This document shows, one piece after another, positions 12,496 through 23,481 of a DNA stretch of 64,000 nucleotides. The DNA lies in contig OY987234.1 in assembly GCA_963920705.1 (NCBI GenBank), forward strand, positions 19,177,794 to 19,241,793, in the 5' to 3' direction. The notes under the pieces are model-generated. The model was not told the DNA's origin, searched no databases, and worked only from the letters and a program-made list of their open reading frames with translations. The stretch is from Odiellus spinosus (taxonomy: Eukaryota; Arthropoda; Arachnida; Opiliones; Phalangiidae). A program made the position numbers and the translations under genes. Within the stretch, counting starts at the first letter, position 1. Each line of letters begins with the position of its first letter.

Positions 12496-13375
12496 CTTAG
12501 TAATTTATATTTGAATCAAAGTTCTATTTAGGCTTAGCTTTTAACGGTTAATATTTTGTTGTAAACTTTACTATTTTCAGTTGTGTGTTTGGCTATTGGT
12601 TTTAACATTTCTTTTGAATATGGACGACTTAAAGGGAACTCTATTCCCATATGGAGCTGAATTGACATTGGTTGGATTGCTCCAGGCTTAGCATTTTTCA
12701 GTTGTATCCTATCTTTAAGTGCGAATACTATGGAGTTTCTAGCGCTTCGTTGATGTGGTCTATATTAGGCTTAGCTACTTCCAATTCTAGCCTTTCTTTT
12801 GAATTTCGCTTGTCTTCTTTAATTTCTAGCCTTTCGTTTGAATTTTTAGGCTTAGATATTTTCAATTCTAGCTTTTTGTTTGAATTAGGCTTAGCTATTT
12901 TCAATTTTAGCCTTTCTTTTGAGTTAGGCTTAGCTATTTTCAATTTTAGCCTTTCTTTTGAGTTAGGCTTAGCTATTTTCAATTTTAGCCTTTCTTTTGA
13001 GTTAGGCTTAGTTATTTTCAATTCTAGCCTTTCGTTTGAATTAGGCTTAGTTATATTTAGAATTCTAGCCTCTATTTTGAATTAGGCTTCGTTATTTTCA
13101 ATTCTAGCCTTTCGTTTGAATTAGGCTTAGTTATATTTAGAATTCTAGACTCTATTTTGAATTAGGCTTAGTTATATTTAAAATTCTAGCCTTTCGTTTG
13201 AATTAGGCTTAGTTATATTTAGAATTCTAGCCTTTTGAATTAGGCTGTGTTATTTAGAATTCTAGCCTTTTGAGTTAGGCTGTGTTATTTACAATTCTAG
13301 CCTCTCTTTTGAATTAGGCTTAGTTATTCATTATCTATTTCCAATTTATATATTTCTATTTGATTTAGGCTTAGT
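12496..13375 (+). repeat. Minisatellite built on TTAGGCTTAG with a 39-bp core period
   Basis: TTAGGCTTAG(C/T)TATTTTCAA followed by TTCTAGCCTTTC(T/G)TTTGA repeats from about 12.76 kb. Successive units at about 12882, 12921, 12960 and 12999 are exactly 39 bp apart. Later units become longer and more variable. Because 39 is divisible by three, both strands stay open here: a plus frame of 13-residue units like ELGLAIFNFSLSF (12672-13085) and a minus frame of KPNSKERLKLKIA units (12728-13021). I regard these as repeat artefacts, not genes. Confidence 0.92.
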
Positions 13376-14076
13376 GGCTGAGATGCCTCTCGCGATCTTA
13401 ATTGATTACCTAACTTATTTCTCTCCGTTATATTGAGAATAGCGCACCAGCTTGGGTATTGAACAATTTTTATTACCGCCTAATTTTTTGGGGCCCATAG
13501 CCTAAGAGGAAATTTCTCTTTATTACCCGTGGTCTTTTATTTTTTTCGCTTGATCTCTACAATCCCCAATGAAAGAACGCTTTTATATCGTAGATGGCGC
13601 CAAAGGAAAAGGGATAAAATATCGTCATCCTAATATTGGTTTGTATGTACGTCCCGAAGCGAAGAGGCGGATCGAGAAACAGACTCGGAGAATTTTGTTC
13701 TTTTAGCGCAAATTGCAGTCAGCAAATCACTGTTTTTTTTTCCCCTTATATCCCTTTCATTTTGTGTATAGACTCTACCATGCGGAGATAAGAGGTTTTC
13801 CCTCCTCCTAAGTTGTCTAAAGAAACGAAACTAATACAAGAAAAGCTGAATTAGATCATGGTTTCTGTACATTTTCGATCCATCTTTTTGCTTCTTTGTT
13901 ACTTTTAATATCTCCCTAAAACAAAAGGTTATTTTGGTAATTCTGTAAAAAGTTAGCCATGGCGATTATCCATATTTACTGTCTTAATTAAAGCCACATA
14001 ATTAACTCCGAGAATGGCTTAATAGATTTGTAACATCACATTTCAAGGAATGTGTTACCCAATAACGTATCTCGAC

Positions 14077-14342
14077 CAAGGAGGATCAGAGAAGGAGAGG
14101 AAATGTGGGGCTGCGTTGAGTTAGAGAGAGAAGAGCCAACCTCCCACTCGGGTGGAAAGGAAATTCTCGAGGTAAACTGTTGTCACGTGGTCGCTAGCTA
14201 GCGCGTCTCATAAAGGATTCGTTTTACCCACGCGACAACATTTTACCACGAAACGTCTCTACCCCCGTTTAGTGGGAGTTTAGGCCGACGCAGTAGGAAC
14301 CGCGCCGTCCCCACATTTCCTCTCCTCCTCTGATCCTCCTTA
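14077..14342 (+). mobile_element. MITE-D copy 1
   Basis: Inverted ends CAAGGAGGATCAGAG and CTCTGATCCTCCTT(A) enclose the same body as copy 2 at 32.6 kb. An inner inverted pair (GGTAAACTGTTGTCACGTGG and CCACGCGACAACATTTTACC) surrounds GCTAGCTAGCG. About 25 bp are missing relative to copy 2, and no convincing target duplication remains. Confidence 0.8.
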
Positions 14343-15022
14343 ACAGCGTTGACCCCTTCTCTATGAATTTTTTTTCTTCTTATTCGAGGGCTCCAACCTC
14401 GACACTCTCTTCTCTACTGTAGTGGAGATTTCAGCGACGAAAGTGAGCTTGTATCGAAATTCGATATGACCCACCTTCGCCCCGTTACCCCTTTTTTTCC
14501 CCGGTTGCTTTTAGCTTCTTTTTATATATACGTTCCTATACACACGCGACAACGTATGTCTTGCGTGTAAAATATATTTTGTTACGATGTATTTGTCGTT
14601 ACAGTATTAATAAGTATTACACGAATATTTTATGCGCTTTATTTCAACAGTTCATAAATATAGACAGAATGAACAACATAGTACCTTTACTGTATCCAGA
14701 CTCATAGGCAAGTAAAGCCACACTTCACGTCTTTCAAAACTTAATTTTGATGGCGTTTCTCACGAGAGACGCAAAAATATTATTTTCCAATTAAAATAAT
14801 TGATCAAACTTTAAAACTCTAGTAAAAGTTTCGGCCAATAGTCTTCCTTTAACCCGCAGTTTATCTTCTTTCTGTATTCTTCCTTTTTCCTTGTACTATT
14901 TCTATATCTTTTCCCCTTCGTCAGGATTATCAGGCTTAGAGAATGGAAGAACGGAACCGCTCCAAGGGTCGTGTGCATGGGTTGGATACTTTCTTTTCAA
15001 GTGGTAATTTTTTAGTACATAT

Positions 15023-15088
15023 AATACTCTATGGTAAAAAAACTATATATATATATATATATATATAGTTTTTTTACCATAGAGTATT
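15023..15088. repeat. Perfect 66-bp palindrome with an AT core
   Basis: AATACTCTATGG plus seven A and CTATATAT is mirrored exactly by ATATATAG plus seven T and CCATAGAGTATT. It would form a loop-free cruciform. It could be a degenerate foldback insertion or an assembly fold-back artefact. Confidence 0.9.
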
Positions 15089-15882
15089 TTTCTGCGCTTC
15101 CGAGGGTAAATGCCTTTCGTAGAAAGGATGTGTCTGCGTGGGCGGTTTTAAGTCCCAATGCAAATTGCTTTCGAAGCGCATCGCATCGTATCCATTGTGC
15201 CCTGGATGTTGCAATCCAAAATGTGCCAGAAAGAAAGCGAAAGACCATTTATATCTCGTTGCAAACTAGGAACCGTATTTTTTTTCTACGTTAAACGTAA
15301 CAATTGTATATGGGAAGTAAAATGGTTCCAACATTGCGACGAACTAACCTAGTGTGTGTGAAATACATTTCCTGAATTCCTCCTTTACTCGTCTAGCCAT
15401 AGTTTAAATCAGTCTTTAGTTATCAACGCGTACGAAGGTAGGGTAATCTTCTATCTCTATGGAATAAGTCGCGAATGAAATTTTCCTAGCCTTTAGAGGG
15501 TTTTGAATCCGTTGAAATCTTGGAGAGTTTTCGAGCTTAGGTCGATCTCTCACCCTTCATCCTTATATCTATCTATTCAATGGGCGAGAGATGTAAATGG
15601 TTAGAAAGTCGGATGTTAGAATAGCGAGACGAAAACGAACTCCCTCGTATTCGGAAGTCATTGGGAGGTGAAATACAAAAAGAAGAGGGGTTTTTGCGGA
15701 GATTTGGCGGAAAAAAAAGGAAATAGTAGATGAGTATAGAGCGGCTATAGGGGGAAGAGATGAAAAAAACGTTTCTTTTCAATAGAGATTGATCTTTAAT
15801 GGGAAATGTATTATGGAAAAGATGCTAGCGGATGATTTTTTCTCTCTTGTCCCGGAGAATAAGGGTTGAGTAGAGATTGCCG

Positions 15883-15895
15883 CCCCCCCCCCCCC
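15883..15895 (+). repeat. Poly-C run of 13
   Basis: Thirteen C in a row after GATTGCCG. A similar 11-G run is at about 40914-40924. Simple repeats only. Confidence 0.9.
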
Positions 15896-17093
15896 ACACG
15901 CGAGTCTAAATCACTCCTCGTATTCTTTAGAAATAATATAAAATTGGGAGAAAAAAATGAATTTTTTCCTCTTACTCATTTTTAATTCCTACTTGTCTGC
16001 GTATTTACACCACCTTTGATTGAATTTATCTTAAAAATTTGATACCTGGGTTTTTTAAAATAGATATTTTTACTTCAAGGTTCGTAAGATCAATAAAAGA
16101 CCATACAATTCTCTCTCTGTTTCAAATTTATAAGCCTTTGAAAACAAGATAACAGCTAAACTTAATCTTTTATAGTTCCCGATCTGATTTAAGGTTCAGT
16201 CGATAATCTGGCATACGCGATTTAACTCTTTAAAACTGGATAAATGTGTAGATTACTTTAGAGACGTTATAATAAGCGCTTCCAAATTTTTAATTTATTT
16301 CCTATTAACCTTTCGAAATAAATTCCCAAAAATTCTAATCGATGATAATGAAATTTCGAAATGCTGCAGGAGATGAGTTTTAAGCCTCGGCTTTATCCTT
16401 TCCGTAACCGTTTATCCTGCCCCCTGTCCAAGGCTATTATTCCCAATTTTATAGAGTTTTGATTATATTTGTTGTTGAGCATCGTTTCCTATATATACCA
16501 GCGATCAACCTCACTTGATACTGTATTTAAAGATAAATGGAGCTAGTCCTTAAGTCTTTGATTTTGCTTTTGGGTCATATACTGGTTAAGAATAAACGCC
16601 ATGGATTCTGTTTAGGCTTAACATGGAAAATCTCTAAAACTTCATGGCGCGAACCTTATGGGCGGGATTTAAAGGCGATATACGCGTCCGATCTAGCCCC
16701 TGTTATAAATATGCGCCGTTAAGGAAATTGTTTTTAATATTTACTGTTACGTATAATAGCTAACACCATCCCAACCCTTTCCCAATTGCGTTGGCTTTAT
16801 TTTAACGGTCAGCTATAGGTACGACTGGGCTTTCAATTTTACATTTGGGTTCCAGGACAAAATAAATATAATTTTAAAATACACGCGCTGCTATTATGTA
16901 TTCTCCGGGGGTGACTATGTTTGCGAATTTTGTGTTGCTCTATAAACCTCCACTATATTTTGAATTAATTTAATTAATTGCGCACGCATCCTCTCCCTTT
17001 TGTAGTTTTCATCAAACTAAAGTGAAAAGTTAAATTTGAAGGGATGGTGAAATTCTCCAAAATAGGCCTAAAGCCCGAAGGAAATAGAGTTTA

Positions 17094-17413
17094 ATCAAGA
17101 ATCCATTCAGGTTCCATAAGAATATGGGAGCATAGCTTTAGCCTCTGGTACCATCCTCCCAAACTTTGTAACAAAAGTTCGTCCGCAATTTTCGCAACAT
17201 TTGTACGCTTAGATCTTTTTTCGGTCGGCTCCATTTTTATTACCCAAAATATTATGTCAGGGTCGTTAGTGGCGCGGGTTAATAATATAATGTCAGGAGC
17301 GATTTACTTGAAAAATCGATTCGAAGCGGACGAACTTTTGCTACAAAGTTTGGGAGGATGGTTATTGAATCGCGGTCCTCCCATATTCTTATGGAACCTG
17401 AATGTATTCTTGG
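17094..17413. mobile_element. Foldback MITE with TA duplication
   Basis: Outer arms (CAAGAATCCATTCAGG and its inverse) continue as TTCCATAAGAATATGGGAG. A second inverted block, CCTCCCAAACTTTGT followed by AAAAGTTCGTCCGC, pairs with 17327-17361. TA at 17092-17093 and 17414-17415 suggests a mariner-type element. No protein frame seen. Confidence 0.8.
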
Positions 17414-20400
17414 TATAATATGTCATAACTTAATTTTTAGATTTCTTAGGCCCTAAAATATGATAATTAGTAAAAAAAAGTATCTAAAAGAGTTTATTTG
17501 GCAAAAAACGGTGTTTTTTTTTCAACCACCATTTCGAATCAAGGCACTGTGAGAGAAGAATATGCAAGCCAATCAAATCTCGTCTTTTTTTGCAGCCAAT
17601 ATTATAGACCCCACATTTCCTTTAAAAAAATATAAACTGAACTGTAAATTAACTAACGACATTAATCGTATTTAAATTAAAACCTCAATTAATTTTACAT
17701 TTAAACATTTAAATGTGTAACAATCTCTTTAAAATTATAATTAATAACCTCGAACCAAACACGGGTAAACTACCGCTTTTTCAACTTGAAATAATATAGA
17801 TTAATTTTGGCGATTAGGGTGCCATCCATACCTTTTTCTTTGGTAAAAAGTGTTAAGCTTGGCCTTTTTTTAAAAATCGATATAAAAAGCAGAGGTGGTG
17901 ACTTTCCCTATTTTCATTTAGAGCCTATGAAAGGCGTTATATTGCCATTGAAAAACTGATTTTTCTATAGTAAATTTATCACCCTTTCAAGAGTGTAACT
18001 TGATGTGTAGTATTTCAATCGACCGTAAGCTGACGCTATTAATTTAGGAAGCTTGAGGCGAATTTTAATATTATACTACCGACTTACGCCGAAATATCCT
18101 GACGAAATTTGTCAGCGCTGGCCTAAATAAATGCATTGGGGTTTCTTTTTTGTAAACGTCGTTCTGAAAAGGCGGCGGCACCTTCAAAATGAGATTAACG
18201 TTTGCGTCTAAACCTAAATTGGCGGGAAAAATTTGGTGGTTTATTTTAAAGGAAGGATGAGAAGGAAAATAAAATCTTTAGTGCAGATTCTAACTTTCAA
18301 ATTAGGCCCGAATGACTCAGCATTTAATTTGAATTCACCCGCGAGTCCTGCGCGTTTTAGGCCCCTAATTTTGACAGGGCCATGACAGGGTCCACATAAA
18401 TATTTTTAATAATTTCGAATCTCATGGTGTGGGAAGTCAGAAATATTTTGTTCTTGTGAAATCCGATTGTTAATTGTAATTTGGCAAAGTCTTTTCCAAG
18501 AGCGTAATCTCAATTTTATTTTTTTTCCTTTGTTTAATTTGCAATCTGTTTTCCTTATTATAACTCGCCCAGTTCGTATTAAGAAAATTTCTCTCCTCTT
18601 CCATCTTTTCCTTTCGTCGAATTCTTTTGTTTTGGGATTGTTTTATGGCTGTGATGATTATCTTAGATGTAATCCAGATTTCGCCGTCTCTCGGTCCTTT
18701 GTTTTCGTTAAATTAGGCCGGCTGCGATTGCTCGAGGGACTAAGATAGTTTTTCCGAGTTAATATTCAAGAAGAGCAATTTTAACGCTGTTAAAATAATT
18801 TTCCAAATAGCATTTATAACGTTTCTTAATCACGTTGATTTAGGGTTAGTGAAACGCTAATTGAAAATTGTAATTACGTTTAAAAATCCTGTTGTTGAGT
18901 TTATAATAGACGATGACCTTTAAATAGAATCTCTTAATTTGCTTTTCAGCAGAAGTATTGGTTTTCCTTGGAGTAAGAGGGTGGTAGGAGAAGTCTAAAT
19001 GACTCGAGTGTTGTTCCTGTTCCCTAGATGGAGTCTTAAGCTCGTCTCTTTTGAATTTTTGAAGCCTTTAAACGTTTTTTATTGCAAACTAGATCATCTT
19101 TGTTAATTTTGTTTAAGTCGGCCTTCCATAAATAAAAACTATGTCACCATTCGAAAAAGTATGGCAACACCGTTTTATTTTGTATGGAAGCTTGTGTTTC
19201 CCACGAAAGTTAAGCCTAAAACTAAAGATCGCGATATAACGTCACTTCTTCATCGAGATAAATGGCAATTGGTTAAAAAATCTTTCCAATGAAACCAAAA
19301 AGAACTAAAGGAAAAGAAGTCAATTTGAGATAAAAGTCGCGAGCAAGTCCTTTTTAATGCTTTTCCAAGATCATAAAAATATCCGAGGTGAAATAAAATC
19401 TTTCACATAAACTTAAAACAATTGTGTAGAGACTGGCAAACTTTTGACATAACAGTGAAGCTTCATATCCTATAGGTTCATTCCATTTAGTGGCTCGAAC
19501 TTAGTCATTTTCACCTTAATTTTGTACCACGTAAAAAACTACACTAGCTTTTATCTCTTTGAATTTACAGTAAGAAATGAAGTAAGCGTATCTTTACCAC
19601 GTACTGCTAAATCAAGGTGATAGTGATTTTTTTTTTTTTGTTTAAAGTGAAGCTGTTACAAAATTATATATTTTCCTTATTTGGACGAGGCTCAAATAAA
19701 ATATTAAGAATAGTTTTCAGTTTGGAAAGAGATAAGGTGAAATATTATACAATATTGAAAGTGGACAGAAACTGAAAATAGTTCTATAAACTGCTTTGAA
19801 ACACGGAGATAACTTCTCAGTATATTTATATTCTAAATTTCCAAACTAATACAGAAAAAGTAAAGCGTGTTTGGGTGAAATAGTAGAGTTTTCCCATCTT
19901 CAAATCCCCAAGAAACAACGGATATCCGATCGTAAACTTTTATTTCTCTTCTATTCGAGAACTGCAGCCACCGTTGCTATAAGACTATAATACAGAGTGA
20001 GATAATTTATGAAGACTCTTTGAGAAAAGGCCCGGGTTGGCAAACTCTAACTAGATATAAATATCAAACCCAACGTTATATACTTCCTTTTCTATGAGAG
20101 AACCAATTAGATTAAACTCTGGGGGCTAACGCGGCTCTATAAAATAAGAAATAAAAGGAGACCATACGCTTTAAATTAGGTTAGTGACGTTAGTCAGGCG
20201 CGTCCTGACGTTTCGCAGTAAAAGTTCCAAGTTTCAAAGACTTTCTCGAGGTCGTAAACGCAGTTCATTGTTTCTAACAAGATCCGACTATAATAAAAAT
20301 TTCCTCGACGCCATCCGCAACATTAACGTTCTCAACTGATTTTATAGGTTGGGTTAAATCGAGTTAAAATATTATTCGAAGCCTAATCCGATTAAAATTA

Positions 20401-20512
20401 AAAGAATTAATATTTCACCGTAAAAAATAACTTCTACTTATACGAAAGACCACGCATGGAAACTGTCTGCGTCTCAATAATCGCGGATATTTTATAATTA
20501 GAGGTTCTTCTT

Positions 20513-20660
20513 TTAAAGGGAGAATGAAAGGCCGAAACAACCTATTTTTAATCGATTAAGAATGCTAAAATAATGAGAAAAACAATAATATAACTCACCA
20601 AAAATATTTCGTTATTTTATAATCAATTTCCAAAGTTCCGATGCTAAGCCTAGGCTGCCT
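20513..20660 (+). mobile_element. MITE-B-like remnant, degenerate
   Basis: TTAA-AGGGAGAATG start, then only loose similarity (AATCGATTAAGAAT, AACTCACC), ending near GCTAAGCCTAGG. No right end found. Confidence 0.4.
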
Positions 20661-21959
20661 AGCTCGGTGAACTAGGCTAGCACGACCCGTATTTTTTTTT
20701 TAATATTCGCTGCTGTTCTTGGGTTTTATTTTTGCAAACTTTTTCAATTTGTCATCATCAGTCTAAGCATTTTCCAAATAAATTCCATTATATTTCTAAT
20801 TAACGTTCTTATCCAATGCACGTAAATTGGTAGCCGAGAGCTTCGAAAGAGCTGTTAAATTTTTTTCATCCCTTCATGCACATCACGTATACGCCTAATA
20901 ATCCAGATTTAATTAATTTCGCTTCTTAATTAGATTTGTCAGAAACCAGGCCTGACGAATTAGACGTCAAATAAAGCGGCTAACGAGGTTTTCACCAACC
21001 AGACTTTGTACGCTTATACTACGCGCCATTTCTACGATTTTGCTTATTTCAGTGAAAGGCAGACGCTAAAATGAAATAAAAAAAAAATCAGAAAATATTT
21101 CTAATCAAGGTATCCGCCCGCGGCTATCCTTTAAGCGGGTTAAAGTTGCGTAATTTGGAGCCACGTTTACGTCTGGTATTGGCTTTGCTGAAGTCCTTAT
21201 CTAATTCCCTGGGATTTTTTTTTTTTTTTTTTTCTTACTCTGTATTGGAATAGGATTTTGATTCACTTAATGGGAATTTTGGGGCTAAAAATGGAACAGA
21301 TTTTGAGTTTATTTTTGGGAATGACCATGAATACTCCGGCTTTTGATGTTCAAGACCTTGGGTAACAAACGCCGGCCTCTTAATGTTAGGACAGTATAAG
21401 CGCTGTTAAAGCATGAAATAATATGATTGGCTTTAATTTATATTTGCTTATTTCAAATTTTTTGACCAAACTTCAGAAATTAATTTAAAAAACAAAAACG
21501 TGTCTTAAAAATTCCGACTAGGCCTTGGGGTCGATGACGCTTAAAACAATTTCAAGCCATTTAAATTTGATTTTTATCCATTAGATCGATTTGGGATACT
21601 CTAGTTTGAAAATAACGAGGCTTGGGGATTAATTTTCTAACAAATCTTTGAAATAAAACGATTAAAATAATTAAGAACGAATTGCAAGTTCACACGTTCA
21701 ACAACTAATTAGTTTGACTATTTTTCGAATCATGCTGCCAAATCATAGTGAAATGGGGTATATAGACCCCAAATCACCAATTGGGAATGCTATTTTGATG
21801 CGTATGTATGAAAAAAATAAAAATAGGCCCGAAGTCAAATCATAGGAATATGTATATGGTCCAAGAGAAAAAAAAAAAAAGTAGATGTCTGAGGGGTCGA
21901 AGCGGAACAAGAATGAACTATAAACTTATTTAAAATGAAATTACAATATGGCTAAAGCT

Positions 21960-22035
21960 GAGGCGGATTAATACCCGATGTTTAACCTCTATAGGGTAAA
22001 AAGTAGTCTTTATCAACTACCACTTGAGTCAGTTG
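21960..22035 (+). repeat. Dispersed family N, copy near 22.0 kb
   Basis: GAGGCGGATTAATACCCGATG, GTAAAAAGTAGTCTTTATCAA and CACTTGAG match the 6.3-kb copy in order. Confidence 0.5.
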
Positions 22036-22918
22036 CGTGAACACTAGAACATAGCTGGGAGTAAATGCGGCCGAGCGGAAAACAACGACCGATAAAAATT
22101 GCTTCTTTATCCCGAGGAAAACACGCAACTTTCTGTTCCATCCTTCCTCCCTCTTTATATATATATATTTTTTTTTCTATTCCTTGTACCTGGCTTTCTT
22201 TCTAGACAAGAGAAAGCGCAAAAAGGCTTAGCCAAAAACCTCATTTTTCTTCCGTTTTTCCTTTCCCGATAGATTGGGAAATCTCCATAACGTTATTTTT
22301 AGCCTTTTTTGTTGATGGACATTTTTTTCTTTTATATATATCGAAGTACAGTTGGTTTTTTTTTTTGGTATATATAAAATCGACGCGTGCTTCCTGCCCC
22401 TCCCAAAGAAAAATAAGTTGAACTTTAAGGTTTAGGGGGTTATGGAAGAAACAGAGGACAGCTAGGGGAAAACTGTTGGGATTACAATGTTGTTTTTTTT
22501 TTGGAGAGTTTAGAGGGAAAGGATGAGGTAAAACTAGAAAAAGTAAACCTTATTTGAATTTTTATCGTCCTGAAGTTTTTTTTATATTTTCGACGTTTTC
22601 CTTATACTTCCAACCCTTAAATGTTGCTCAGTTAGTAAGATAACAGGCCATTTATAATAATAATCTTTATTTTTTTTTACTCTTCGATATAATTATTAAT
22701 CATCCTTGAGGAATTTTAAATTTTGTCTATCTTCTTGAGAAAATATGGTAAAAAGAATCGAAATTTTAAGATATTGCTTCCCAATCCAAACTGGGTCTAT
22801 TCAACTTCCGTATAATTATGTATATTTTATTCTAATTTATAAAGAAAGTGTTGAAACTTCTCAATATATGGAGAACGAAGAATATAAGGAGATCCTGTGC
22901 ATTCTTAAGCTATTCCTT

Positions 22919-23066
22919 CAGGTGATCTTCATTAATCCAGCTAAGCCTATTTTGATGTCAAGTTTTAAATTTATTTCTAGTTTAATATTTGTTTGTAAAT
23001 TTTTTTTTATTGTTGGATTAGGCCGATTTAAACGAAAAGGAATCGATAATTGCATTCTCCCTATAA
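22919..23066 (+). mobile_element. MITE-B 3' arm fragment
   Basis: Matches the right arm of MITE-B copy 1: ATTAATCCAGCTAAGCCTAT, TTATTTCTAGTTTAATATTTG, then TGCATTCTCCCTATAA. The left arm is missing. Two open frames of 125 (+) and 85 (-) codons run through it and are shadows. MITE-C copy 2 begins about 12 bp beyond. Confidence 0.75.
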
Positions 23067-23077
23067 GTAGATATAAC

Positions 23078-23474
23078 CAGAGGTATATAATAACCCCCTT
23101 CGGGGGGAAGTATGAAAGGTAGGCAAAATTGACGAACAACGAGTGCCCGGCGTAAATCGCGGCGGATCGACACACCGCTTTACTCCCAAAAAATAGTTAC
23201 ACCATTTTGAACCTCACTAAATTTTCCCTACGCACACTTCCGGAACTCGCGAGCTGAAGTCAACCTTCGACTCCATTTTAACAGGAAGTTCTAAACACAA
23301 ATCGAGCCGTCTTGTTTATACAAAGACCATTTACTAGAGTAGCGACATTGAGAAGTCCAGCGCGAGCTAGTGGCCTAGATAGTCAGCAGCGGGCTCTTGT
23401 AGTTCGTGATTTTTAGCAATGGTAGTATAGGGGCTTTCATACTTCCCCCCGAAGGAGGTTATTATATACCTCTG
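23078..23474 (-). mobile_element. MITE-C copy 2, inverted relative to copy 1
   Basis: It has the same termini as copy 1 and its body is the reverse complement of copy 1 with small indels. A perfect 7-bp duplication ATATAAC flanks it (23071-23077 and 23475-23481). It sits about 10 bp beyond the end of a MITE-B 3' arm. Confidence 0.92.
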
Positions 23475-23481
23475 ATATAAC

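Larger units (their letters stand above)
13376..17091. other. No gene seen outside MITE-D copy 1 and the 66-bp palindrome
   Basis: Right of the palindrome, 15090-15300 is less AT-rich and holds overlapping short frames on both strands, without a recognisable product. The rest is non-coding in appearance, with the poly-C run at 15883. Confidence 0.45.
17416..22918. other. No gene seen
   Basis: AT-rich, with homopolymer T runs (for example near 21220), a MITE-B remnant at 20.5 kb and a family N copy at 22.0 kb. The 93-codon frame at 18467 lies in T-rich sequence and shows no domain. Confidence 0.5.

Noticed and set aside
12496-13375. TTAGG-containing array as interstitial telomere repeat
   Set aside because: The unit is 39 bp with TTAGGCTTAG once per unit, not tandem TTAGG.
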